Assembly (NCBI RefSeq): GCF_049319665.1 | Contig: NZ_JBMOUD010000010.1 | Location: 1-64,000, forward strand | Origin: JBMOUD01 sp049319665 | GTDB taxonomy: Bacteria; Pseudomonadota; Gammaproteobacteria; Enterobacterales; Enterobacteriaceae | Direction of reading: 5' to 3' | Length of the DNA: 64,000 bases | Shown: in pieces, positions 54,567 to 63,441 of the stretch | Layout: every line of letters begins with the position of its first letter | Numbering within the stretch: position 1 is the first letter of the stretch | Made by a program: the position numbers and the translations under genes | Notes under the pieces: generated by a model | Told to the model about the DNA's origin: nothing | The model's input: only the letters and a program-made list of their open reading frames with translations | The model's database searches: none

Positions 54567-55130
54567 ATGCTTACAGATACCAAGTTACGAAATCTCAAGC
54601 CCAAAGAAAAACTTTACAAAGTAAATGACCGTGATGGCCTCTATGTCGCCGGCACCACCGCAGGTTCGATCTCTTTTCGCTATAACTACGCGATCAATGG
54701 TAGGCAAGAAACTATTACCTTTGGTCGCTACGGAGTTGGAGGAATCACGTTAGCAGAAGCGCGTGAAAGGCTTAATGAAGCAAAGCACATGGTTACTGAT
54801 GGAAAGTCTCCTGCCAAAGAGAAAGCACGTGCTAAGGCGAGAACTAAAGATGCTGAAACCTTTGGTGCCTGGGCTTTGAAATGGCTACGTGGCTATCAGA
54901 TGGCCGACTCTACTAGGGATATGCGTCGCTCAGTCTATGCCCGAGAGTTAGAGGGAAAATTTGGCAATCAGAAGCTCGCCGAGATTACTCATGAAGACCT
55001 GCGAGCACTCACTGATAAAATAGTGGGGAGAGGAGCTCCAGCAACGGCTGTGCATACACGTGATATCGTACTCTTGGTATATCGATGGGCGATTGAAAGA
55101 GGCCAGAAAGTAGATAATCCAGCTGGCTAG
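54567..55130 (+). pseudogene. Truncated P4-type tyrosine integrase
   Basis: The 187-residue product has the N-terminal DUF4102 arm-binding domain (LTDTKLRNLKPKEKLYKVND, then GRYGVGGITLAEARERL) and most of the core-binding domain. It stops at VDNPAG where about 200 more residues with the R-H-R-Y catalytic site should follow. The break is 13 bp before the IS3-like element. The enzyme cannot recombine, so the island is stuck unless another integrase acts in trans. Confidence 0.88.
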
Positions 55131-55172
55131 GTTAGGCCAGCTTGATCTTACCCACGTAATGTGGACACAACC

Positions 55173-56027
55173 CTAAGCGAGATTCTGGTTTTCAAATTGT
55201 TCCGGGCTGAGACCGCCGCACGCACTGTGCCGACGCCATCGATTGTAATCACACTCGATATAATTAAACACCGTCGTTCGCATTATTTCCCGGCTGGCAA
55301 AGCGTTCTCCGTGGATACATTCCACTTTCAGCGAGTGGAAGAAGCTTTCCACACAGGCATTGTCATAACAGCAGCCTTTGGCGCTCATGCTCCCGCGCAG
55401 GTTATGGCGTTTCAGTAAGCGCTGATAATCCTCTGAACAGTACTAACTACCACGGTCCGTGTGAACAATGACATTTTTCGGACGCTTACGCCGCCACAGC
55501 GCCATTTGCAGCGCATCGCAGGCAAGCTGTGCTGTCATACGCGGCGACATCGACCAGCCAATTACGGCACGCGACCACAGGTCAATCACCACCGCCAGAT
55601 ACAGCCAGCCCTCATCTGTACGCAAGTAGATGATGTCTCCGGCCCACTTCTGGTTCGGGACACTGGCGTAAAAATCCTGTTTCAGCAGGTTCTCTGACAC
55701 GAGCAAGCCGTGTTCACGGTAACTGACCGGACTGAACTTGCGAGTCGCTTTCGCCCGCAGTCCCTGACGGCGAAGACTGGCGGCAATGGTTTTGATGTTG
55801 TATTCCGGCAGTTCGTCAGCAAGACGAGGCGCACCATAACGCTGCTTTGCCTCTGTGAATGCCTTACGGACAGCTTCATCGCAGACAAACCGAAATTGCA
55901 GACGCGGTCTTGGTCGATGACGACGCAAACGCCAGGCATACCAGCCGCTGCGTGCAACCCGTAGTACCCGGCACATGGCTTTGACACTGAACTCTGCCTG
56001 GTGTTTTTCGATGAAGACATACTTCAT
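55173..56027 (-). pseudogene. IS3-type transposase orfB with in-frame amber codon
   Basis: The DDE integrase-type transposase reads from the ATG at 56027. An in-frame TAG at 55443-55445 follows HTDRGS, where IS3 has Gln (HTDRGSQYCS). After the stop the same frame goes on YCSEDYQRLLKRHNLRGS and MSAKGCCYDNACVESFFHSL to the normal end. The amber separates the two catalytic Asp residues from the Glu, so the product is inactive unless the stop is suppressed. Otherwise full length. Confidence 0.88.
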
Positions 56028-56323
56028 TTCAGGCGCTTGGCGAAGTATGTCGCGGCCTTTTGGAGAATGGCCAGTTCTTCGTCCCGTTCAGCCAGTTGCC
56101 GCTTAAGTCGGGCAATTTCCACAGACATTTCCTGCTCACGTTCGGAAGATGAATGAGCATTCTTTAGCTTGCTGCGCCAGGTATAAAGCTGTGATTCATA
56201 GAGGCTGAGTTCGCGAGCAGCGGCAGCCACACCAATGCGTTCGGCAAGCTTCAGGGCTTCGTTGCGAAATTCAGGCGTATGTTGCTTACGGGGCTTTTTG
56301 CTGGTTGATGTTGGTTTTGTCAT
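56024..56323 (-). CDS. IS3-type transposase orfA
   Basis: The 99-residue DNA-binding protein has a helix-turn-helix (FRNEALKLAERIGVAAAARE) and a leucine-zipper-like tail (IARLKRQLAERDEELAILQK). It ends overlapping the orfB start; in IS3 a -1 frameshift joins the two. Intact. Confidence 0.88.
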   Translation of the reverse strand: MTKPTSTSKKPRKQHTPEFRNEALKLAERIGVAAAARELSLYESQLYTWRSKLKNAHSSSEREQEMSVEIARLKRQLAERDEELAILQKAATYFAKRLK

Positions 56324-56387
56324 GAGTCACCTCTTACTTGAGAGTTTACTCACTTAGTCGTGTGTCCACTATTCGCGGGTAGGATCA

Positions 56388-56631
56388 AACAGAGGTAATG
56401 CCAGAGTTTGCTGCGCGGATAAGTTTTAAGTTGCGGATATTCTGGCCGAGATTGTTAGTGATGGTAATTCGTATGAAGAGGATATAACTAGAGGCAGCTA
56501 TCAGCTGCTCTGACCACGAGAGAGGCATACCCTACTACTTGATCGTTTTATGAGCACAGTGTTTCCCATGGTTTAAAATTGATATTTGTCATAACTTTCT
56601 ATTCTGTATGGATTTTTATGTTTTGATGTTA
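56388..56631. other. Non-coding AT-rich stretch, module 1 right end
   Basis: No gene was seen. From about 56560 the sequence resembles the ends at 59246 and 63240: CATGGT, then AT-rich sequence, then an att-like core. It probably marks the right end of the integrase module. Confidence 0.5.
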
Positions 56632-56642
56632 GAGTGAGAGTG
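56632..56642 (+). other. Degenerate att core
   Basis: GAGTGAGAGTG differs by one base from the first 11 bases of the guaA att core. ATGGT lies 64 bp upstream, and TCCGCGTAATTGCGG, the guaA terminator stem, lies 62 bp downstream (56694), the same distance as at guaA. It looks like an older junction. Confidence 0.6.
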
Positions 56643-56863
56643 TTCTTGCGTACGGCAACAGCCTAAATGTGAAAGTTTTAAATTCTCTCTGATTCCGCGT
56701 AATTGCGGGTTGTATTTATCTGGCAATATCGAGGATAGGGAAGCAAGGGCAACAAGCCAGGAACGCCGCTTCCTTCTGGTTTGGATCCAGTATGATGGCT
56801 ACTTGCCATGCACAGTCTGCTATGCCTTCCCTTCAGATTTTCGACTAAATCAAAGGAACACAC
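56643..56863. other. Intergenic region before the module 2 cassette
   Basis: It holds a copy of the guaA terminator stem at 56694-56708 without a T run and otherwise no recognised signal. The promoter for the two-gene cassette should lie here. AAAGGAAC sits before the first ATG. Confidence 0.5.
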
Positions 56864-57853
56864 ATGCATAATGAGGTCTTGTCCGCTGCCCAGCTTAAGG
56901 AGTTGGTAAAACGAGTAGTGGTTGCCCAAGGCAACACTTTCATTAAAGACCTATTGCGATCTACCGGGAGCCGAATCGGCAGTACAAAGCAGGAGTTCGC
57001 TCAGAACCTGGATGATGCGATCGACGAAGGACGTTTGACTCAAACTGGACTTGAAAGGTGGTTGGCTGAGGTCGAGGGGTGGGGTGACCAGTACGTATAT
57101 GTGATGTCAGCACCGGCGACCGATTTTGTAGAACTGATGAGTGGCTTTGCACGAAGCCGCGTTGCGCATCTTCAGGATGCAGCGGCCAGCGCTGAATTTC
57201 CTGATGAACTGCAGCTAAAGCAGATTGCGGTCAATGAAAATGGCTTGTCGATGGTTTGGCACCAAGGTAAAGAAGGTTGGAATCGTTGGCCGCTAAAGGA
57301 TTTTGAGGAGGAAGAGGGGGTTGAGCGATATCGATACGAGGCTAGGAGGCAGCGCCTCGACCGCAGTGTTATTCGGTTTGAGTGGCAGTTTAGTAACGAG
57401 TATTGCCTAGTCCTGATCCACCGTAATCCAGACATTGAGCACAACGACGTTTTTCAGGCTGTAGAAGAGATGCTTGAGCAATTCGGATGTGGCGGCCTAC
57501 CTCTGCAACTGGTGCCGCTTACACAAGCCATCCGGACATCAGCGCAAAGAGTCAATGGCGTGCAGTCGACCCGGTTTGAGTTGGATAGTGGTTACGTGGA
57601 GCTGGCCTCTACCCTACCGGGGATGGGTATTGAAGGAGTTACACCTGTACGAATGGCGCTACAGGCGGTGAACACTGATCAGTTCGACAGGGCACAGGGA
57701 ATCCTCAATTTCGTTGCTCATGAGCACGGTACAAGTCGAGATATCTCAATCGAGGTTTTCGGTACTGAAGCGAAATTGCGGATTTGGGCACAGTGTAAGC
57801 GCGATGATGTCTTGATCATTCTCCAGCAAATATGGGGATACAACGCGACGTGA
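56864..57853 (+). CDS. Unknown protein, first gene of hydrolase cassette
   Basis: The 329-residue soluble protein has no family I recognise. The first 75 residues are predicted helical (SAAQLKELVKRVVVAQG, then FAQNLDDAIDEGRL). The middle is Trp-rich with mixed charge (SMVWHQGKEGWNRWPLKDF, ARRQRLDRSVIRFEWQF). No membrane span, signal peptide, nuclease or nucleotide-binding motif was found. Its end overlaps the start of the hydrolase gene, so the two are translated together. By analogy with two-gene defence cassettes it may be the sensor or regulator, but that is inference. Confidence 0.82.
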   Translation: MHNEVLSAAQLKELVKRVVVAQGNTFIKDLLRSTGSRIGSTKQEFAQNLDDAIDEGRLTQTGLERWLAEVEGWGDQYVYVMSAPATDFVELMSGFARSRVAHLQDAAASAEFPDELQLKQIAVNENGLSMVWHQGKEGWNRWPLKDFEEEEGVERYRYEARRQRLDRSVIRFEWQFSNEYCLVLIHRNPDIEHNDVFQAVEEMLEQFGCGGLPLQLVPLTQAIRTSAQRVNGVQSTRFELDSGYVELASTLPGMGIEGVTPVRMALQAVNTDQFDRAQGILNFVAHEHGTSRDISIEVFGTEAKLRIWAQCKRDDVLIILQQIWGYNAT

Positions 57854-58956
57854 CTATTGATGATGCTTCAACACAGGAGCGATGGGGCGATGCCTTAAAC
57901 CGGAAGGTGGAGCTTGGTGAGGGTCTTGAGTTTTCGGCTGCCCAGCTTGCTCGCCAGTTGAACGAGCCCGACATCGCTAACCTGACAGCATTTCTCACCA
58001 AACTTGTGGCATCGGGTTCCGCGACCGAGTTCACGGCTTACACCTGTCCAATGAGCGGTTGCCGTAAAACACTTCCTAGTGGGGTCGATCCGGGTGCATG
58101 CCCATTCTGCAAGGTGACCTTCATCGAAGAGGGTGTTACACCTACATCGGAACATTTTTTTCGCATGACCGGAGAGAATAGTCGAGACATTCGGTGGATG
58201 GTGGTGATTCATGGGATGAACAGTCGTGCTCCATGGCAAGAGGCGTTCAGTTGGGAGATAGCAAACCTTCTTAAATACTCCGCGCCAGTGCTGATCTACA
58301 AATACGGTTGGGCAACGTATGAAGTCTTGTTCCCGGGTATGCATAGACGGATGGCGAAGAGTTTGGGGAGGCGTATTCGTATTGCCACTGAACGGGCTAG
58401 GGCCGCGAATCTGCCAGATTGCCCGGACGTGATTGCACACAGTTTCGGTACTCGCTTGTTCTCGTTAGTCTTAGAGGATCCTGAATTCGCTGATCTCAGA
58501 TTTGGACGAGTAATTACTGCTGGTAGCATCATTCGACCTGATTTTGATTGGAAATGTCATTTTCGAGATGGAAGAGTTGAGGCAGTTTTGAATCATGTAG
58601 CTGCAAAGGATGGTGCTGTTCCCTTTGCTGTTTGGGCTATTCCCGGAACGGGCCCTAGTGGAAAAGTCGGGTACATGTCTCAGCAGGTTTTGAATGTTCG
58701 TAACCTGCAATACGGGCATTCGAGCTTTTTTGACGATCAGTATTTGCCTGCACTTATTGGCGAAAACGGCCTGTGGCGCAGCTTCTTCACGCGGCCACTG
58801 AAGCCATTGAGGAATGATGGTGTGTTCGTGCAAAAGGATGCCTGGCAACCACCGACGACGTGGCGGATTATCACTGCTCGTGTAGGAGGAGGTATTACAA
58901 TCACTTCGCTAGTGTTGGCGTCTCTATGGTTATTGAAGCTGATTTTGTGCTGGTAG
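57832..58956 (+). CDS. Zinc-ribbon alpha/beta hydrolase with C-terminal membrane anchor
   Basis: The protein has up to 374 residues in four parts. A helical N-terminal domain (1-65) is followed by a zinc ribbon with C72, C77, C90 and C93. An alpha/beta-hydrolase-like domain follows with VVIHGMNS (oxyanion region), candidate nucleophile S204 in IAHSFGT, D260 and H296 (YGHSSFF). One membrane span ends the protein (about 352-374). A lipase or esterase at the membrane is plausible. The start may be ATG 57832 or GTG 57850, the latter overlapping the upstream stop as GTGA. I know no named family with this layout. Confidence 0.82.
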   Translation: MGIQRDVTIDDASTQERWGDALNRKVELGEGLEFSAAQLARQLNEPDIANLTAFLTKLVASGSATEFTAYTCPMSGCRKTLPSGVDPGACPFCKVTFIEEGVTPTSEHFFRMTGENSRDIRWMVVIHGMNSRAPWQEAFSWEIANLLKYSAPVLIYKYGWATYEVLFPGMHRRMAKSLGRRIRIATERARAANLPDCPDVIAHSFGTRLFSLVLEDPEFADLRFGRVITAGSIIRPDFDWKCHFRDGRVEAVLNHVAAKDGAVPFAVWAIPGTGPSGKVGYMSQQVLNVRNLQYGHSSFFDDQYLPALIGENGLWRSFFTRPLKPLRNDGVFVQKDAWQPPTTWRIITARVGGGITITSLVLASLWLLKLILCW

Positions 58957-59321
58957 GGAAATCCGCCTCGACTTTGGATTATTAGGCGGCCCGTGACCTC
59001 CAATACGTCCGACTATGACCTTAAGCGACTTGTATTTTATTCCTATGAGCTCACTCTATCGGTAAAGCAAGCTCGATTTGATACGAGATTCGTCGATATC
59101 TTTCATGACGTGCATTAAGCGATCCGATGGTGTTGAAAACATACACGTTGAACTCACAATCATTGGCGGATCTTAGAGATAGGGGCAGCTAGAGGCCAGA
59201 AACTAGAGGCTAATCCGACATTCTTGAATATTTTTTTGTGCATGGCACTTTTCATGGTTATTTAATTTATTTACTCATCAATATTCTGTTTGATATAAAA
59301 TCAATTGATTGGCTTATAATC
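58957..59321. other. Non-coding, module 2 right end
   Basis: No gene was seen. The last 90 bp (from GTGCATGGCACTTTTCATGG) resemble the ends at 56550 and 63230 and lead into the att core. Confidence 0.5.
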
Positions 59322-59333
59322 GAGTGGGAGTGA
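59322..59333 (+). other. att core copy, exact
   Basis: GAGTGGGAGTGA is identical to the guaA end. ATGGT lies 68 bp upstream. A small hairpin (TGCATT/AATGCA) followed by TTTTC lies about 40-60 bp downstream, comparable to the guaA terminator. ATAATCGAGTGGGA is shared with the copy at 63310. Confidence 0.75.
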
Positions 59334-59952
59334 GGTTTTTATCAATGTTCTGCTTTGATTAAATATAGTGATGCATTTAATAATGCATTTTCATTGTTAA
59401 TGGGATTTTATTTGTTATTTAAAAGGCTTCACCGGGCGAAAGTGGTTTAATACCATAATGAAAAGCCTGATCTACATGATAGAGGGCTAAATCCAGAGAT
59501 TTTAGGCTTGGGCTTATATGTGTTTTACCAGGATTCCCACTCATGGTTATGCCATCACCTTAATTCAAACTGGTGCTTTAAAGATATTAGTCCGCCATCG
59601 TAATTTAGAATTTTGTCAGCCTCGCCAATGCATTGTAATGTTTTTTATATTCCATAAGGCTAGGTCGGCGTGTTATCTGGTAAAGCTGCATATAGTAGCG
59701 TTAGCAACCGTTTAGGATACCAGTATATAATGTTGTCTGCGGGTTTGCCAATTGATGATAATACCTCAATGACTCTTTATTTCGGTTGCAGCCAGTTACA
59801 GCAAGATGCTAGCTTAGAAAATACCTATGAGTAGCAGAAGTTGTAACTTAAATCGGGGTCATGTTATCCGCAGGATTATGTAAAACGAATGGTTGTAGCC
59901 TCCAGAGACATAAATTTCAATAATTTTAGATAACAGGGGTTTGTACTACAAT
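59334..59952. other. Non-coding region before the Septu-like genes
   Basis: About 620 bp are without a supported gene. A 65-codon frame at 59518 has no ribosome site. ATTCCCACTC at 59533-59542 is the inverse of the att core variant GAGTGGGAAT seen at 63316. A promoter for the two downstream genes must lie here but none stands out. Confidence 0.45.
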
Positions 59953-62301
59953 ATGGAAAATATAGACGAACGCGACATCGACGCAGCTCGTTTTGAAAAG
60001 CATATTTTGACAATGGGGCGTAATATATCAAATCAAGCGCCAGCAACGGTGCTCAAGTTAGCTGTATTCTTGTTATTCACTGAATTGAACGAAAATTTTT
60101 TACCGCTTCCCTGGTCACTGGACGATACAAAGACTACTGATGGTTTGATAACCGCCAGGCTTCGTGCTATTGAGTGGTTGGAACTTAGCGATGACGATGG
60201 AACAACGCTAGAATGGAGGCGTTTGCCTCAACACGGGCTGGATGAACTATTTCACTTTATTGTATACAGTAGCGGCAGTCGCGAGGTTTCTCTGAAGCGA
60301 TTGGATTATCTTGTCAAAAGCTTGAGTGTTCTCCGTCACTCTAATAATTGGGCCCAGAAGGTTGAAAACTTCGTCTCTCATTTTACACACGACTGGCCAA
60401 TCCAAGGCCACGTAGTCGTTGACTTGAACACTATGACAACTGGTGAACTCGGGATTAAACTGAGCGATTTTAGGGCAGTTAGAGAATACGCATTGCCTGA
60501 TGTTCTCAGGCCCCATCTCTTCGAGGTCTGTCTTCGCCTTCGTGCCTATGAGGTTAGATATCATTTCGTTCCAGAAAAGGGGGCTGACTATGCTTGGGAC
60601 TATGTTGGCACAACTTTTAAAATTGCCTGGCCAACTCGCAATCGCAAAAGAAGAAATCCATATGAAAATTTCCTACCCTCTAATTCAGATGGTCTTGATT
60701 TTGCTCAATGGTTTCTTGGCAGTAATTATGCTCAGCGTGTGACGATCGTAGTCCTTCCCTCTGCTGATTTACGAGGCAGAGGTTGGCGTACCGAAATTCG
60801 ACATAATCTATTACGGGGTAGGCATGTGATAGGTGTATTGGAGCTACCTGCTCGGGTTTCTGGTTCTGCACGGCTTTCCATGTTAATTATGGCAACCGGG
60901 CAATCAAGCTTAGACGAACCAGTTTTGCTGATGGACGGTCGTGCTGTAGATGGGCTAAGAGATGAACCCCTCGACCGTTTAGCACGATTTCTAAGCATTC
61001 CGTTTATGCGAAAAATGATGAATGATGGAAAATCCCGACAAAACCATGACTACTTTTTGGGAGAGGGGCTATCAAATCGCGCTAGGAAGATGTTCAGGTC
61101 AGATTCAGGTGAGATACCAGGATTTTTTCGTTACGTGATGCCAGAAAAAATTCTGGACGATAAGCATATTGCACTAAATCCTGGTCATTGGATTACCGAA
61201 CGCCAGTCCATGGTCACAAGCGATCTGCTAGATGGTTCTCCTGTTTATAATCTGTTGGAAGAACGAGAACAAGCATGCTGCATATACGTTATCGGAAACA
61301 ATGGTGCGGGAAAAAGCATGCTCTTGCGTCAGCTAGCCAGAGCTTATGTTACTTCAGGGCGGCCCGTGCGTACTATTGCTTCTGCAACCAGCGACAGATT
61401 TGATACCAAAATGGGTGCAAATTCTGACTACGTCTACTTAGGTTCGCGTACGAGTGAGAGATCTACACAGCCACATAGGCTTGGGCGTAAGTTAGCTGAA
61501 CTGATGGTTTCTATCCACGCGGATCGCGCTAAAGTTGTAGTGGTGAATAGGGTCTTGGAGCAACTGTCCTTCTCGGGCCAGCATTACCTTCTGCCGGAAG
61601 CCGCCACTTCTGATATCCTTGAATCATTGCGAGAACTAGGTAGAGATGATACCCCAGTCAACATGAATGGGTGGAAACTCGGTTTTCGCAAGACCCATGA
61701 AAACACGATTGTCCCCTTTGATCACCTTAGTACAGGTGAACAGCAGCTACTGCTTCTGACGGCAAGGCTTGTTGAATACGCGAGGCCCGGCGTTATCTTC
61801 TTGGTCGACGAACCTGAGACGAGTTTGCACGTCGCATGGCAGCGAGCACTGCCATCGGTCTTTCAGACCATCAGTCGGGACTTCAATTGCCAGATGGTCA
61901 TTGCTACGCACTCACCGATTCTAATTTCGACCTCGCATGGAAGCGATACATTCCGATTTATGGCAGATGGCGGTGTGCTAGAAGCAATTGATGAGCAAGC
62001 TGCGAACAGTGTCGAGCGAGTCCTTTTTCAAGGGTTCGATACCTACACAGGCAACAACCGAGAAGTTCACGAACGCTGTGCTGAGTTGGTTTCGCGGGCA
62101 ATCGAGTTTGCCAACACGGAGCGAACTGAAATGTTGCCGATGGTCTTGGATGAATTACGGCAAATGGAGGAGACAGTTGTTAGAGCTGTCCCGGCACTTG
62201 GCTCAGATGTACCAGCGCTGCACCTTGAACTCATCCGGAGAGCTACGTTAGCGATAGGGGAATTGACTAGCTCCGATCAGCCTGAGGAGGCCAGATCATG
62301 A
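59953..62301 (+). CDS. Septu-like PtuA ATPase with N-terminal HsdM-like domain
   Basis: The 782-residue protein has two halves. The C-terminal part is an SMC/OLD-like ABC ATPase: Walker A GNNGAGKS (about 448-455), signature LSTGEQQLLLL, Walker B VIFLVDEPETSLH and switch His VIATHSP. The N-terminal 440 residues include a stretch (about 240-330) like the C-terminal half of type I N6-adenine methylases: NPYENF at the NPPF position, LRGRGWRTEIRHNLL, then VIGVLELPARV and ILMxTG-type strands. SAM motif I is not seen and NPPF is altered, so it is probably inactive. ATG 59953 is chosen over TTG 59941; AGGGG lies 13 nt before. ATGA overlap with the HNH gene. Confidence 0.82.
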   Translation: MENIDERDIDAARFEKHILTMGRNISNQAPATVLKLAVFLLFTELNENFLPLPWSLDDTKTTDGLITARLRAIEWLELSDDDGTTLEWRRLPQHGLDELFHFIVYSSGSREVSLKRLDYLVKSLSVLRHSNNWAQKVENFVSHFTHDWPIQGHVVVDLNTMTTGELGIKLSDFRAVREYALPDVLRPHLFEVCLRLRAYEVRYHFVPEKGADYAWDYVGTTFKIAWPTRNRKRRNPYENFLPSNSDGLDFAQWFLGSNYAQRVTIVVLPSADLRGRGWRTEIRHNLLRGRHVIGVLELPARVSGSARLSMLIMATGQSSLDEPVLLMDGRAVDGLRDEPLDRLARFLSIPFMRKMMNDGKSRQNHDYFLGEGLSNRARKMFRSDSGEIPGFFRYVMPEKILDDKHIALNPGHWITERQSMVTSDLLDGSPVYNLLEEREQACCIYVIGNNGAGKSMLLRQLARAYVTSGRPVRTIASATSDRFDTKMGANSDYVYLGSRTSERSTQPHRLGRKLAELMVSIHADRAKVVVVNRVLEQLSFSGQHYLLPEAATSDILESLRELGRDDTPVNMNGWKLGFRKTHENTIVPFDHLSTGEQQLLLLTARLVEYARPGVIFLVDEPETSLHVAWQRALPSVFQTISRDFNCQMVIATHSPILISTSHGSDTFRFMADGGVLEAIDEQAANSVERVLFQGFDTYTGNNREVHERCAELVSRAIEFANTERTEMLPMVLDELRQMEETVVRAVPALGSDVPALHLELIRRATLAIGELTSSDQPEEARS

Positions 62302-63023
62302 ACCAACTAGTAACGGCTGAGATAGATTTCGGGATGAACGTACTGACCTCAATCGAGGCTCGAGCTTTCTATCGTGCATGGAGAAAAATTGCGTCAAACA
62401 GAGCTGGGTCCTGGTCTGCCATTCGTAATGCTACATTTACGGTTGCGAGCAAAAAAAAACGGTCGGGTGTTGATGTCATATCAGCACTTCGTGACCACCT
62501 TGTTGCTCTGCAGGCTGAACGCTGCTGTTACTGTCGACGTCTGCTTGCTGGGATAGCCTATGCGCGGCCTATTGAGCACATCCTACCCCAAAACATTTAC
62601 GGGCATTACACGTTTACTTACCGTAATCTTGCCGTGGCATGCTTCGACTGTAATCACGTAAAAAGTAAAGCCAACTGGTCAAACTGGCCAACAAATCGTA
62701 GGGTGTACATTAATGAAAAGAGCTGTAACAGTTTTTTTCATGCCCGTTTCCATGATTATGACTCCCATGTCAGATATCTTCACTTGGAGACGAATGGCGC
62801 ATCGGTCAGCATTTACGTTGGCTTGACTCCTCAAGGACGACATCTTTGCGTTGAGCTACTGAAAAAGTCCTCGGGAAGAACTCTTGCGGAAAGCGCCAAC
62901 CCACGATTTTCTGCCGCAATGAGTAAACTTCGTGGCCAAGTTCAGCAGATGAGGGCGGCTACTGACGACACTAAGTTGTTAGACTTTATGGAAGCGTTGG
63001 AACTTGCCGCTGACCCGCAGTGA
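62298..63023 (+). CDS. PtuB-like HNH endonuclease
   Basis: The 241-residue nuclease has a zinc-bound HNH motif: C76/C77 and C79, catalytic H94 in EHILPQ, N110, then C115-x2-C118 and K122. It starts in the ATGA overlap with the ATPase gene, typical of a complex made in fixed ratio. ATPase plus HNH nuclease is the layout of Septu (PtuA-PtuB), also found as the effector of some retrons; no reverse transcriptase is near. Expected role: nuclease arm of a phage defence system. Confidence 0.85.
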   Translation: MNQLVTAEIDFGMNVLTSIEARAFYRAWRKIASNRAGSWSAIRNATFTVASKKKRSGVDVISALRDHLVALQAERCCYCRRLLAGIAYARPIEHILPQNIYGHYTFTYRNLAVACFDCNHVKSKANWSNWPTNRRVYINEKSCNSFFHARFHDYDSHVRYLHLETNGASVSIYVGLTPQGRHLCVELLKKSSGRTLAESANPRFSAAMSKLRGQVQQMRAATDDTKLLDFMEALELAADPQ

Positions 63024-63315
63024 AGGAGTAAACGTCTGGCAGGGGCGACAGTAAGGCAACTTATTTTGGGGGGCATAGTTATCAAGTAAAGACGTTCTAT
63101 CAAAAGACTATCCCCCACTTGATCCTGCTCTTTGACCTACTATGCGAGATTTCGCCTTCGGCGAAACGGGCCGATAACAAGCTGCAACTTGTCCCATTAC
63201 GAAGGCCATTTTGCGACTATATACACATTCTCAAAATGGTATTTTTTATGGTATTAAATGGCAGGTGGGGTTTAAGTTATTTTAAAATAATGGTTTTCTT
63301 TCCCTATCAATAATC
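63024..63315. other. Non-coding, module 3 right end
   Basis: After the nuclease gene no gene was seen; a 64-codon frame at 63119 lacks a ribosome site. CTTCGGCGAAACGGGCCG occurs near 63153. From about 63230 the sequence parallels the other module ends. Confidence 0.45.
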
Positions 63316-63327
63316 GAGTGGGAATAG
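63316..63327 (+). other. att core copy, variant
   Basis: GAGTGGGAATAG matches the guaA core in its first eight bases. With its left flank it shares the 14-mer ATAATCGAGTGGGA with the copy at 59322. ATGGT lies 68 bp upstream, the same as at 59322. Confidence 0.65.
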
Positions 63328-63369
63328 TATACGGCCACTTGTTAACGATTTGAGTCGATAGCAAAACCC

Positions 63370-63405
63370 GCAAGCCCTCTGATAAAACAGGGGGCTTTCT
63401 CTTTT
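63370..63405 (+). terminator. Terminator after the third att copy
   Basis: AAGCCCTCTGATAAAACAGGGGGCTT forms a strong stem followed by TCTCTTTT, about 57 bp after the att core. Position parallels the guaA terminator. Confidence 0.85.
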
Positions 63406-63441
63406 CTACGATTGATAACGAATTCTGAAAGCCTCAAATTT

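Larger units (their letters stand above)
55143..56387 (-). mobile_element. IS3-like insertion sequence (1245 bp)
   Basis: Ends are TGATCTTACCCACG and, inverted, TGATCCTACCCGCG, with matching inner parts (GTGGACACA, CTAAG). This is the roughly 39-bp terminal inverted repeat of IS3. The flanking 3-mers (GCT left, AAC right) do not match, so no target duplication remains and a deletion on one side is likely. It carries orfA and an interrupted orfB on the minus strand. Confidence 0.88.

Noticed and set aside
55140..56390. A 3-bp target duplication flanking the IS3-like element
   Set aside because: Left flank GCT and right flank AAC differ.
58296..59003. Minus-strand frames of 78-125 codons under the hydrolase gene
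   Set aside because: Shadows of the plus-strand gene, which has better motifs and coupling.
59518..59715. 65-codon plus-strand frame in module 3
   Set aside because: No ribosome site, atypical composition, and it contains the inverted att-like core.
59941..63023. A retron carrying PtuAB as effector
   Set aside because: No reverse transcriptase frame or msr/msd-like structure lies next to the pair.
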